From positions 18,744,835 to 18,808,834 of the forward strand of contig NC_134018.1 of assembly GCF_040712315.1 (NCBI RefSeq): a stretch of 64,000 bases of DNA. Reading direction: 5' to 3'. The translations under genes were made by a program, and so were the position numbers. This stretch comes from Castanea sativa (taxonomy: Eukaryota; Streptophyta; Magnoliopsida; Fagales; Fagaceae). The notes beneath the pieces are model-generated. The model was given only the letters and a program-made list of their open reading frames with translations, had not been told where the DNA came from and searched no databases. Positions 1-11,465 of this stretch are shown in pieces; within the stretch, counting starts at the first letter, position 1, and each line of letters begins with the position of its first letter.

Positions 1-248
1 CCAAAATTTTCAAAGAAAACTCAAAATTTTTTAAAAACCCCAAAAATTTCACAAAGCCCCAAAAACCTAGGTTTAACGTGTGAAATGCATGAGAAAATAG
101 AAATTAGAGAAACATACCAAAGGAGAAAAACAAGATCTAGGTTGAAATTTAAGTGGGGAAGGTGAAAGGAGTGAGGGAAAGGTGTTTGGAGGGAGAGAAA
201 ATAAATTTTTGTCGAGAGAGAAGTGAAAAAGTGAATCTGATTTCACAC

Positions 249-575
249 TGAACCTATTTAAAGAAAACGTATCTCGAAGGATCGAGGATCTGTCGAGCAC
301 TAAATCTCGACAGATATGAATTTGTCAAGTTGTTATCGAGAATCTGTTGATGGCAAAAACACCTCGATGGATTGAAAAGCTGTGAGAAGCTATCAGCTAG
401 ACAGAAACTTTCTTGATGGATCGAGAATCTGTCGAGAAGCTATCGAGACAAATTCTAGATATCTTGATGGATCGAATATACGATAAGATCTGTCAAGAAA
501 AGAAGTCCAAGAGGCTTGATAGATAAGAAGTTGTCGAGGATCTATCAAGAAGCTATCGAGCTTGATAAAAAGTAG
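249..575 (-). promoter_or_regulatory. Promoter-like region with CTGTCGAG/CTCGACAG motif array
   Basis: Roughly a dozen copies or variants of an 8-bp motif (CTGTCGAG or its complement CTCGACAG) and of ATCGAG/CTCGAT lie between about 259 and 575. On the minus strand the array is followed by a TATA-like TTTAAATA (about 251-258) and then a pyrimidine-rich, leader-like stretch running towards position 73. That order (array, TATA, CT-rich leader) matches the U3 regions of the copia LTRs elsewhere in this window. I infer a retroelement promoter reading leftwards out of the window. The short ORF at 73-300 on the same strand has no recognisable domain and is probably leader sequence. Confidence 0.4.
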
Positions 576-1433
576 TTTTCAAATAGAGGAAAAACACATA
601 GAGATGAATACAAACAAGCAAGCTACTCAACAAAAGATCCAATCAACATGTTAAGCTTTTAAAAACACCTCTCAACAAAAAAATGCAAAGCACTCATAGA
701 TCCAAACACCCATACACCCACACACTAAACAAGTCTAATCAATATTATATTTCAAAAACAAGTCAAGATAGTTTAGTGAGCATACATTAACTCATGTATC
801 CCTTGTGATGACCAAATCATATTGTACGTGCACATGTATCAAAAGTAGCAAAGAATTTGCGTGTTGTGTGTGAAAACATCACAAGATTGCACAAGTTTCT
901 CATGTTATGACAATTTGAGATATGAGAAAATCAATTTAACTCACACATAATCATAATTGCATGATGGGGACTATCACTTTCGAGGTACATCTTATAACTC
1001 CCATATCTCTTGGAAACACGCTTGAAACCATATTTAAAAGCATTTTGATTCTTTTTGCTTTTGATTTTTCTTTGCATATTTTTTTTTGAGAATATCATGC
1101 ATGGGCATATAAGAGAGAAAAAAGAAATACTCAATTATGTTAAGCCAAAAACATCACAATTTTGCTATGTCGAAGCATACAGATGTTATTCATGATTGAC
1201 GGGTTTTAGTGGTGAGATGATTATTTATGCATTTCTCTTAAGATTTTATAGTCTTTCCCATCAAAAAGAGTGATATGAGTGTTAAGTATAAGAGATTACT
1301 TAATCGTACTCATCACAAACATGAGCCACAAAGCTCACTTGCTTAGTTGTGCACTAAAATGCTCATTTAACCTACAAAAGATACAAAGTTTAGAAAACTT
1401 TGTTTCAATGGCCATCCAAGGTACACAAGTACC
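576..1433. other. AT-rich retroelement-derived non-coding stretch
   Basis: No coding frame with recognisable domains is seen. Composition and phrasing (CACACA tracts, long A/T runs) resemble the non-coding part of the neighbouring element at about 3700-4680, so this is probably the same type of copia-derived non-coding DNA. Nothing else is supported. Confidence 0.3.
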
Positions 1434-2371
1434 TAAAAGTTCAATTAGTGTGTAAAACACCTATGAACGTTTAGACCCCCAAATCAAAATTACCAACACA
1501 AGCTTATAATCAAACAATATATGTGCAGAAAAAGAAATATAAGCTATGACCAAATTGGTAACACACTCTAAACCATATTTAATCACAAACACAGTAGTAA
1601 TTAAAAGATAAAGAGAAAGGGAAGAGAGATGCAAACACAAAGATAACACGCCGATGTGTTATCGAAGAGGAAACTGAAGAACTTGGCAAAAACCTCCTCG
1701 CTGCCCTCCAAGCAATTAATAATCTACTAGAGAATAAAGTTGGGATACATGAATAGCAGAAGACCCTCCAAGCCTAATCTACCAGTGCACCTAAGCCCTC
1801 CAAGCTTCTTGCTTTAATAGGGTTACGTCGAATATTGTCTTCTCTAGCTTACCGGATCTCGCAATAAGCCCATTGCATCAACCAAATGAATTGGTCCTTT
1901 CTAAACTACTTCCTAAGAACCAAAATACCTCCTCACTGATATGAGTATGGTGAGATAAGGATTTGGCTAAATGTACCTCTCAAGGATATGACAATGGAGA
2001 GGGTGAGAATAGAGAAATTTGGAGAATCAAAGGATGAAGATTGTGGATGAGTCAATCTTGTTTTTCTCTATGGTTTCTCTCTCAAAATTCTCTCTAAAAA
2101 AATCTCTACATTTCGTGGGTATAAGGATATTTATAGTAGGGTGTATGAGGAATGTGAAACGTCAGGTTTTATCCAAACAGGGCATTCTGGTGACTCGACC
2201 TCACAACTAGAGTGAGTCGCGAGTTTGAGTCGCGAGCTAACGGCCTGGCCAGACTGGAATTTTTGTCCTGTAGTGCTCCAGCTATCATGACCCTTCAACT
2301 CCCCTTCATGCTCCACACGTATGCCACCTTTGGCGACTCGCCAGTTGCGAGATCCAGTCGCGAGGCTCTTC
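1434..2371 (-). repeat. Copia LTR, truncated copy (family A, left)
   Basis: This stretch is closely similar over its whole length to 6726-7779, so the two are copies of one LTR. On the minus strand it has a clear TATA box (TATAAATA, about 2129-2136). Upstream of that, at about 2190-2370, are repeated GAGTCGCGA/TCGCGACTC-type motifs. Homology to the right copy stops at about 2371, where the sequence passes into a different coding fragment, so the first roughly 120 bp of the LTR are missing. This would be the 3' LTR of the minus-strand gag-bearing element to its right. Confidence 0.75.
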
Positions 2372-2890
2372 TTTACAGTTCCAATGGACGTACCTTTGGA
2401 TGAAATCTCATTACCTGGCCCAAGAATTTGAAGAATATCTGGCACTTGAGGAAGTCTATCATCATATGGAGTGAGGTCTACATTTGCTGGTCGAGTGATC
2501 CAAAGGACCTTTGCAATGGAATCTGAAGTAAGGATGAACTTCGTTCCTCGTACCCAACACTTTAGTTCAACTCCAGTAAATCTAGCATTCGAGTAGAACT
2601 CCTTAACTAATTCATCAATAGGATCCTCGAAGTTTCCAAATAAATCAGCCCAATCTTTTTCTTCGAAAATCCTAGGAATAAAAGTTGTTCCCAGGGTATC
2701 AAAGCTCACAATCTGTTCCACCACAGTAGGAGCTTTTTCAAAGATGCTGGAGAAAAGGTTTGAGAATCAAGGGGAGTCTTGAATCTTTCACTGTTTGAGT
2801 CATGTGATGAATGACGGGTTCGTTTTGAAATGGGGATGATGGAACATCTATCACTGGTTCTTTTCCACGAGAGGAATGGCAAGACATCTG
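2372..2890 (-). pseudogene. Putative plant transposon protein domain ORF (broken)
   Basis: The minus-strand translation contains a run reading FxxxEDPIDELVKEFYSNA, then GVELKCWVRG, then RPANVDLTPYDDRLPQ. This matches my memory of the 'putative plant transposon protein' domain (Pfam Transposase_32) that recurs in plant LTR retroelements; its function is unknown. A start codon at about 2888 follows a plausible 3' splice site (TTTTGCAG), suggesting an upstream intron in the leader. The N-terminal part is split over three frames near 2740-2830, so at least two frameshifts are present. The C-terminal end runs directly into truncated LTR sequence at about 2371 and is therefore lost. It lies on the same strand as the gag pseudogene at 5056-6658. 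Confidence 0.55.
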
Positions 2891-3415
2891 CAAAAGAACA
2901 AACACAACAGAGAACCAAGTGCAAAAACCACTAGACACAAACACAAACTTGATTAGATCCAATTTAGACCATGAAATAAGCACAGAATGATAGATAAGAC
3001 GAAATATCACTCAACGCAACACAAACAGGATATACCACTCATACATGAGAAGCAAACATGAAAATATGTAATGTAAGCATCATATTACCAACAACTAACA
3101 AAAACCATTCACCAAACATAGCAAAATATCCACAAACCATATTCAACAATATCTTTTCAAAACTCAAACTCAAACACAAAATCCAAGAAATCAGAGGATG
3201 GAAACCTATACTACATAGAGAAAATGATAAAACCCAAACCTTTTCTTGAAGATTTGTGAAGAGATGATGAGAAAGGAGGATTTTTGAAAGAAACACGGTG
3301 AGTTTGGAAGAGGAAGACAATGAACAGTCACAATATGCGAGGGAAAACTGAAGAGTTTTTGAAAATTATCTAAAAATAACCCTCAATGTGCAAAACACTC
3401 GTTTTTTGTGACTGG
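2891..3415 (-). other. Leader/intron-like region of the plant-transposon-domain ORF
   Basis: On the minus strand a CT-rich leader-like stretch (about 3390 down to 3240) is followed by AT-rich sequence ending in the splice-acceptor-like TTTTGCAG just before the ATG at about 2888. This resembles a 5' untranslated exon plus intron. Small ORFs here have no recognisable domain. Confidence 0.3.
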
Positions 3416-3690
3416 AATAAGTCGCGAACAAGTCGCCAAGTCATGTCGCCAAAAACTTATGTGACAAATTTTTTGAAAATTTATCAAGTGTTTTTCACGA
3501 CCGGAAGGTCCACCCGCCAGTAAGTCGTGAATCATTCTAAGTAAACTCGCAACTGGAGCTTCCACTTGCGAACCAGTCACCAAAGTGAGTCGCAAAGATG
3601 ACAAAAACTTAAAAATTTTGAAAATTTTCTAAGTCTTTTTCACTACTAAAGGACTTGACCTACCAGAGAGTCGCGAAAGCTTCTGAGTTG
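3416..3690 (-). promoter_or_regulatory. GTCGCGA-type motif array upstream of a leader
   Basis: Many copies and variants of GTCGCGA, GTCGCCA and GAGTCGC occur between about 3416 and 3690, on both strands, in otherwise AT-rich DNA. The array lies just upstream (minus-strand sense) of the leader-like stretch of the plant-transposon-domain ORF. The same motif occupies the U3 of the family A LTRs at 1434-2371 and 6726-7779. I infer a retroelement promoter or enhancer region, probably an old LTR relic. Confidence 0.4.
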
Positions 3691-5055
3691 CCAAAACAAA
3701 GTTGCACAGTTTTTGAATTTTTTGGAATTTTTCAAAGCAAAATCACTTTCCAAAAACAATTAAAACACTCAAAAATCTTTTTGTGTTTGATCAACATATG
3801 ATTGAGCATGTGCAACACATTTAATCAAGTACAATCACACAGATGAATAAGGCATTCATTGAACATAGACATGTGTGATGTGTGTGGATATCAAATATTA
3901 GATAGTCCTTAGTCTAATGTGAAGCTTCAATGATCAATTCAACCAAGACATACACAATTAGTACTAGGAAGAGTGAGCAATCTCCATTATAGAAATATGC
4001 ATATATGACCTCCCACACAACTTGATTACACAACTTTGAAACTTTTCATTTGGATTCTTTACAATTCATAACATTTGATCATTTTGATCTTTACATCTCT
4101 TTTTGAGATCGATGCCTGAAATTTTTAATATTTCAATTTGATGAATAAGCCTTTGGCTTTTGGGCACCATACATTTTCGTAAAAGTTGCTTTCCCTTTTT
4201 CCTAGTCAAATACTAGTATGTGCGACGGCTTTTGCAGCTCATTATCTGTTTTCATTTTGAGATTTACATTTGTTGAGCTCTTTAAGCAAAAAAAATAAAA
4301 GGGTGGGAAGATATATAGGCACAAGTATATGCAAGTCTCAAGATCATCAAAACTATTGACTAATCATTCATGACAGATTTGAAGATCTATTTACAATAGT
4401 CACATAGATGTCAAGATTTTTCCCACAAGGATATGAGTGTAAAAAGAACAAGCTACGCTCGTAAATGCACAAAGCCAATTGTACGAAGGTACAAGGCAAA
4501 ATATGCGTGTGACATAACACAATAATGCCGATCAAACTTATTGGATTTTCTACTTTTTATGTGTTTTTTTTTTTTGACACAAAAATAAGTAAAGATTGAT
4601 AAAAAATAATGTAAAAAACATTCAAAGCAAATAGCAAACAAACAAAAATTTTCAAAACAGTGAACACATAACCAATCAATGTCCCATTACATAGGAAGTA
4701 TTAATGCATGGACATGTTATAGTGCTTATGCATGTGTACCCCTCTTCACCTACACATCACGTGCGCTTGGGGTGATATCCTTAGAGGATTGGGTACTTGT
4801 CTTACAATTCTCAAACCTATGGTTGAAGTTTGCCAAATTGGTGGTGAATGCTTCAATCATCTTCATCACATCCCTCACTCCGGGATTACCTTCTTGAATT
4901 TTTGATTGCTCAGTAGTCCAATTCCCTTTGCCATTTCTTGGTCCTCTTCACCTTTGAGCATTTGAATTCTTTAATGCTTGAAGCTTATAGCAATTAGGTA
5001 TGGTGTGTCCTTGAATTCCATAATGATGGTAGTAATGTTGAGTTCTTGGACCTTT
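3691..5055. other. Non-coding AT-rich internal region of copia remnant
   Basis: No domain-bearing ORF is seen. The stretch has long A/T runs and CACA-rich phrases. It lies between the motif array and the 3' end of the gag pseudogene, where an autonomous copia element would carry protease, integrase and reverse transcriptase. None of these is visible. Confidence 0.35.
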
Positions 5056-6658
5056 TTATGACTTTGGGAGTGATTTCCCTTTAGCCTTAGGTTTAACCGC
5101 TGATTGGGTAGGAGGCTTTGTCAAAAACCGTTGGTCAGTCACATTCTGCTTCTTCTCAAACTTCACTTTCTCAGCAGCTGAAGTTGCTACCATCAGTTCG
5201 TTAGCTTTCACAAACTTTATGTCCATGGACATATTTGCATTCAAACTGCTCTCTCCGGTGTATCCCAAACCGCTCTTGTCAGAAAAGGGCTTTTGATGTG
5301 CAAGAACTTCATCAAGCTTTTTGGAGGAGACCCACTCTACTCTAGCATTAGCTTGAATCACTTCAAGCTCAAGAAACTTGATCTTTGAGTAGGCTTCGGT
5401 TAGCTCTTCGTTCAGTGACTCAACTTCACATTTCGTCTCCTTGTACCGCACTACAAGACTTCTATAATCTTGCTCTGCTCTCTTCATTTTCTTAATGGCT
5501 GCTTTAACCACTTGTTCATATTCACTGGTCCTTTTAAGGAGAGCATTATTGGTTTCTTGTAACCCTATTGTTCTTCCAACTTCCTCATCATCAAATTCCT
5601 CTACTATCCCCATTGACTCCACTTCTGTGTGATCACCAAGCTCTTCCACTAACATACTCAAATCATCCGAAGATTCCACATAAGCAATGGTCATAAATGC
5701 GGAGTAGTTTCCTTCTCTGTCACAGCTTTTTTCTAAGTCTGAATTAGAGGAGTCTGAGTCACTAAGAGTAGTGGTATACACTTTACCCTTCCCTCTCAAA
5801 TAGTTCGGACACTCCTTCTTGAGATGTCCATGACCATTGCATTCATAGCACGTGATTCCTTGAGAGGATTGAGAATCCTTCCCATCTTTCTTTTTGAAAT
5901 CCTTCTTCTCCTTCTAGGAATTTGGGAATTTTCCCTTGTCAACAAACTTTCCATTCTTTTTGAACTTCAAGAAATTTCAAAAGTTCCAATGAGCCTTGAG
6001 CTTCCACTCTCTCATTGATTGTCTTTACAGCAAGAGATTTGCACTTCTGTTGAGATGGTAGGGACAACTCATAGGTTTGAAGTGAGCCAATAAGTTCTTG
6101 AATTTTGATCTCATTGAGGTCCTTGCTCTATTCAATGGCAGTAACCTTTGCATGGAAGCTCTCCGGTAGTAATCGTAGTATTTTTCTTACAATCTTGGAG
6201 TCATCCGTCTTTTCCCACAAGTTAAATTTCCCGATTACCACCTCATTAAGCTTCCCATAAAATGAGTCGAATGACTCATCTTCACTCATCTTTAGCTCTT
6301 TGAAATGTGTGGTAAGCATTTGAAGCTTGGTGTCCTTCACCATTTTGGTTCCCTCATATGTCGTTTCCAAAATTTTCCACGCCTCCTTGGCAATTGTAAC
6401 ATGAGAAATCCTGTGAAATTCATTAGGAGAAACACCACAGAAAATAGCATTTAAAGCCTTGCTATTAGCATTAGCTGCCGCAAGAGCTACCCTATCCCAT
6501 GTGGATTTGGCAGCCTCCAGCCTAGTCCATCCAATATCTACAGCATCCCAAACACTCTCATCAATAGAACATAGGAATTCCCTCATAAGGACTTTCCAAA
6601 ATGCATAGTTGCTTCCATTAAAATATGGAGGAGAATTAAATGATTGAGACCGATCCAT
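5056..6658 (-). pseudogene. Copia-type gag polyprotein remnant
   Basis: From the start at 6658 the minus-strand product opens with a YFNGSNYAFWK segment and a UBN2-type (retrotran_gag_2) gag domain with conserved WD, TAKEAW-like, DESFDSFY and LLPESFHAKV features, about 176 aa to position 6128. A zinc knuckle follows at about 5809-5850 (CYECNGHGHLKKEC, C-x2-C-x4-H-x4-C). Then comes an acidic, serine-rich and coiled-coil tail ending in a basic segment near 5056. The frame is broken near 6120-5950, and an in-frame TAG lies just before the knuckle. Gag packages element RNA into virus-like particles. No pol follows downstream, so this was a gag-only or truncated element. Confidence 0.8.
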
Positions 6659-6712
6659 CTTAAAAGGGGTCTAGGATCGCACTTAGGTAATTAAACCACA
6701 ACAAGTGCACCC

Positions 6713-6725
6713 GCTCTGATATCAA
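6713..6725 (-). other. Primer binding site, initiator-tRNA-Met type
   Basis: Read on the minus strand this is TTGATATCAGAGC, one mismatch from the TGGTATCAGAGC core used by plant copia elements that prime with initiator tRNA-Met. It lies directly between the LTR to its right and gag to its left, fixing minus-strand orientation. Confidence 0.7.
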
Positions 6726-7779
6726 TTAAAAGTTCAATTAGTGTGTAAAACACCTATGAACGTTTAGACCCCCAAATCAAAATTACCAACACAAGCTTAT
6801 AATCAAACAATATATGTGCGAAAAAAGAAATATAACCTATGACCAAATTGGTAACACACTCTAAACCATATTTAATCACAAACATAGCAGTAATTAAAAG
6901 GTAAAGAGAAAGGGAAGAGAGATGCAAAAACAAAGATAACACGTTGATGTATTATCGAAGAGGAAACTGAAGAACTCGGCGAAAAACCTCTCCGTCGCCC
7001 TCCAAGCAGTCAATAATCCACTAGAGAATAAAGTTGGGATACATGAATAGTAGAAGACCCTCCAAGCCTAATCTGCCCAGTGCACCTAAGCCCTCTAAGC
7101 TTTTTGCCCTAACAAGGTTACGCCGAACTTTGTCGTTTCTAGCTTATTGGATCCTGCAATAAATCCATTGCATCAACCAAATGAATTGGTCCCTTCTGAA
7201 CTATTTCCCAAGCACTAAAATACCTCATCACTAATATGGGTATGGTGAGATAAGGATTTGGCTAAATGTACCTCTTAAGGATATGACAATAGAGAGGGTG
7301 AGAATAGAGGAATTTGGAGAATCAAAGGATGAAGATTGTGGATGAGTCAATCTTGTTTTTCTCTCTCAAACTTCTCTATAGAAAACTCTCTACCTTTCAT
7401 GAGTATAAGGGTATTTATAGTAGGGTATATAAGGAATGTGAAACGTCAGGTTTTATCCAAACAGGGAATTTTGGCGACTTGACCTCGCAACTAGAACGAG
7501 TTGGAAGTTTGAGTTGTTAGCTAACTGCCTGGCCAGACTGGAAGTTTTGTCCTATAGTGCTCCAGCTATTATAGCCCTTCAGCTCCCCTGCATGCTCCAC
7601 ACGTGTGCCACCTTTGGCGAATCACCAAAGGCGAGATCTAGTCACGAGGCTCTTCTTGAGTGCACACATTTGAGATTTCTTCACACTCTCTTACACACTA
7701 CCCTTACATAATTTTCACTTAAATACAAGGTATCTAATTGCTAAATTACAAGCAAATTTGGAACAGAATAAAGCCAACA
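6726..7779 (-). repeat. Copia LTR (family A, right copy)
   Basis: About 1,050 bp. On the minus strand it begins TGTTGGCTTTATTC, a typical LTR start. It carries the GTCGCGA-type motifs, decayed in this copy, upstream of a TATA box (TATAAATA at about 7411-7418), and ends next to the primer binding site. It matches 1434-2371. It lies between the pol remnant (7962-9226) and the gag remnant (5056-6658), so it could be the 3' LTR of one element, the 5' LTR of another, or an LTR shared by tandem copies. Confidence 0.75.
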
Positions 7780-7961
7780 CATGATTGAATAAATTCAACC
7801 TTACAGTACCAATGTACACAAAACAAATACTGCTTTTGTATTTTTATTATTTTTTCAATTTTTTTTATTATTATGAAAACAAACAAACAAAAACATGTTA
7901 AACAAAACATAGCATAAAATTAGAATGCAATTGCATGACAAAGGAGGAGAAGGAGAAAAGA

Positions 7962-9226
7962 TCACTCCATGGAGATGACACCAATGTTTTGGTGTAGGAA
8001 TTCAAATCGTTTGCTATCAAGAGGCTTAGTGAACAAATCAGCCTTTTGATCATCAGTATGAATGAACTCAAGAGTGAGAGTACCATCTTCAACAAGCTCC
8101 CGAATGAAGTGGTGTCAAATCTCTATATGTTTTGTTCGAGAATGTTGAACAGGATTCTTAAAGATGTTTAATGGTACTAGTATTGTCACAATAGATGGTA
8201 AGATGTTCTTGACGAATACCATAATCAAGGAGGAGATTTTGCATCCACAGAAGTTAGGTGCAGCAGCTACCGGTAGCGATGTATTCAGCCTCAGCAGTGG
8301 ATAAAGAGATTGAATTATGCTTTTTGCTCATCTAGGAGACAAGATTGTTACCCACATAAAAACAACCCCCCGAAAGTACTTTTTCTATCATCAGCATTCC
8401 CAGCCCAGTCTGCATCAAAATACCCAGCTAAGACGTCATTGGTGTCCTTGCTATACCATACACCAAAATTGGTAGTGGATTTTACATACTTTATGATTCT
8501 TTTCAAATCAATCATATGAGACTCTTTGGGATTAGTCTGATATCTAGCACACACTCCCACACTGTAACTAATGTTAAGTCTACTAGCAGTAAGGTAAAGA
8601 AGACTACCTATCATGCTTCTATATAGAGAAGAAACAACATTTTTTCCTAACAAATCAACAGTGAGTTTAACATTTGGGTTCATGAGGGTTCTAACAGAAC
8701 TAGTAGATTCCAAACCAAACTTTTTCACAAGATTTTTAGCATATTTATATTGAGATATGAATATACCTAACTCTTGCTGACAAATCTGTAATCCAAAGAA
8801 GTAATTCAACTCTCCAATCATGCTCATCTCGAAGTCGGCTTGCATGAGTTTGGAGAAATTATGAGCAAGTTCATCCTTTGTAGACCCAAAGATGATATCA
8901 TCAACATAGACTTGAGCAACTATCAACTCGCCATCTTCCCTTTTGATAAAGAGTGTTTGATCAGCTTGTCCTCTTGTGAAACCATGTGAGACCAAATATT
9001 GTGTAAGCCGGTTATACCAAGCTCTGGGTGCTTGCTTTAATTCATAGAGTGCCTTCTTGAGGTACACCACATGATTCGAAAAGTGTGGATCAATAAACCC
9101 TTTAGGCTGAGCCACATAGACATCTTCTTTAAGGAACCCGTTCAAGAATGCAGTCTTTACATCCATTAGGTAAAGCTTGAACTTTAAGTGACATGCTAGG
9201 GCTAGAAGAACCCTAATGGATTCTGA
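7962..9226 (-). pseudogene. Copia pol remnant: reverse transcriptase and RNase H
   Basis: The minus-strand translation from about 9226 begins at SESIRVLLALACH and continues through KTAFLNG, LYELKQAPRAWY and the catalytic YVDD (in VYVDDIIFGST). It then runs to YFFGLQI, the IGSLLYLTASR segment and DADWAG of RNase H, up to about 8348. After a frameshift the RNase H C-terminus continues (STAEAEYIA, YCDNTS) and ends at the TGA at 7962-7964. In-frame stops near 8335 and 8270 and a further break near 8160 make it non-functional. Integrase and the N-terminal part of RT are missing: the frame is cut at 9226 by the LTR of the neighbouring gypsy element. It reads in the same direction as the gag remnant at 5056-6658. 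Confidence 0.9.
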
Positions 9227-9903
9227 TGATGTACAAAAAAAAAAAAAACAGTAGGCTAAATGCTCCAAGCTTCAATGGGCTAGTGGTTGCTTAGAAGGCC
9301 TGAAAAGAAAGAAGTACAAGATCAAAGGTGACCGGGTTGAACTGGCCAAGAACCCTCCGATGCTTAAGTTAGTTTTCTCTCTAGAACTCAAGACTTCCAA
9401 CTTTAAGAGTGGTGGAAACTTACCTTCATTTGATATGGATGAGTCCTTTTATAGTGAGCTTTGGAGTGGTTACTTGGTTGGTAACTTCCTCCATGTGATT
9501 GGAAGTTGGAAAGTTCAGACTTAACTTCCTCAACTGTTATAGAAGTTAGAAGGTTTAGTCTTTTCTTCTACAACTGCTATAGAAGTTAGAAGGCTTAAAC
9601 TTATCTTCTATAACTGCTACTAGAAGTTAAGAACTTAGTGGGAAGTTAGAGCAATAAGTGAGGATTTTGCTCCTAATTTGTAATAGTAGAAAGTGGTCCA
9701 AATTATAAGCTTTTGGATATAAACTTATTCTAAAAATTTCTAAGTGTTGAGGGGTCGTCCATCAGGTGCTTCCCTGATGAAAGACCTTCAAACCCACAGA
9801 CGACCTCCAGACGGTGGACAACCTTCTTATGCTGGGTTAACATTTTTGGCCCTAGATGGCACTATGGACGAACTGGAGATAGTCCGATTTTTAGTTCACC
9901 ATA
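9227..9903 (-). repeat. Gypsy-1 LTR, left (3') copy
   Basis: Starts TGATGTACA and ends TTCACCAT-A (the right copy keeps CACCATCA). It matches 17853-18130 and 23285-23680. It contains short GTCGTCC/GGACGAC motifs around 9753-9830; in the right copy these form a hairpin-like inverted repeat at about 23531-23562. An A-run near its start (9235-9248) is a copy-specific expansion. Confidence 0.8.
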
Positions 9904-10040
9904 AGTTGCCCCCTTTGTCCAAGGGTCGTCCAGAACACTGTAGTATAATTGTTGGTTTTGACACACGTCAACATTTTAATGGCCAATAGTTGTGCCACAT
10001 GTCGTCTTTACTCTGGTTGAACTTTACTGTTTCAGATTGT

Positions 10041-10165
10041 GCCACGTGTCATAATCCCATTGGTTGACTTATCACAGTGATTCATCTTTTTGAGAAAAAT
10101 GCCATGTGTCAGCTTTTGGTTGGTCCGCATCGCTTTATTGACCCCACATCTGGGCCCTATAAATA
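10041..10165 (+). promoter_or_regulatory. Promoter of the gypsy-1 antisense ORF
   Basis: A G-box core CACGTG lies at 10043-10048 (in GCCACGTGTC) and a canonical TATA box TATAAATA at 10158-10165, about 150 bp before the antisense ORF start at 10314. The stretch from 10166 to 10313 is CT-rich and leader-like. The position is outside the LTR and on the strand opposite gag-pol, so this looks like a dedicated internal promoter. Confidence 0.6.
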
Positions 10166-10313
10166 TGTGCTTTCTCTCTCTTACCCTTCACTTTTCTAAT
10201 AATTTCTTTTCTGCCATCTCATCCAAGATCCTCGTCTAGTCCTCGTCTTCTAGTCTCGTCAGGTACTTCCTTCCCTTCATCCTTAGGTTTTCGTCTTATT
10301 CATTCTTCCAATT

Positions 10314-11397
10314 ATGTCTACGTCTAGTAGTAGTCTAGAAAGAGAGAAAGATGAGTACCAGGTCGTGTCCCCTGGAAGTGGTGGTAGCAGTTATAAGGGT
10401 GGTGAGGGTAGCACAAGTAATGGTAGTGATAATAGTTCCTCAAACGAGCATTATTCGTCTGGGGTCCCTGGTTTTCCCTTAAAGGATTTTCAGGAGATGC
10501 AACGTAGGATGACTAGCTCGTCCAAAAAGTCACCTAGTCCTCCTCAAGACGAAGAAGAGGAAGAAAATGTAATTTATAGTTGCGCCCTTGAGGTGGCGTC
10601 CAATCTAGAAGTGAGTAGATTGAATACCCTTGTAGGTAGATACCAAATTCCTTTTGAGTTTAGACCTCGTCTACCTGAAGTGAGGGAATGGTGTTGTTCT
10701 CCTTCTTCTAGTTTTGGCATTTATACCTCTTATCTCCTAGCAGGTCTTAGGTTTCCTTTAAACTCTTTTTATAAAGGTCTCTTCTATAGGTTGGGTATTG
10801 GACCAAACTAGCTCAATCCCAATGGATGGAGGACAATAGTAGCCATGCAAGTGTTATGGCATGAGGCGCTTGAGGGGAATCGTCCAATTATAGTGGACGA
10901 GTTCCTTTATTGCTATAAACCCTCAAAGATTAAACAATCTGCTTGTTTTTTCCAAATCTTGTCTAGGGGCTCCCAATTTAGTTTGATTAAGGGCCGTAGT
11001 TCTTCTAACAGGCTTTGAAAAAAAGAATTCTTTTTTTATTTCTGGAAATTAGGCTGGGGACCTAGCTAATTTAAATAGTGCCCCCTTCCCTCCTTTTACA
11101 AGCTCCCTAGGTCGTCTTCATCCTAAGGATATTTCTTTCTTCCTTTTCTTTTATTTATTTTATCTAATTTTTTCCTCGTCTAACCATTTTTTTTTATATT
11201 GGTGCAGCTGTTACTCATCCACACCTAGACAGTTTTCAATTGGAGCGTATTGACAGAGTTCACGCCTTCCCTGAAAGGTCCTTCCACAGCTTAGTGACCC
11301 ATAGTCGTCTAGCTGCTTGGGGACTTGGCCCTGATCCTACTGCTGAAAATCTTGCTCGTGAGGAGACCACTCATTGAAGTAAGTATCGTCCATTCCT

Positions 11398-11465
<68 letters not shown>

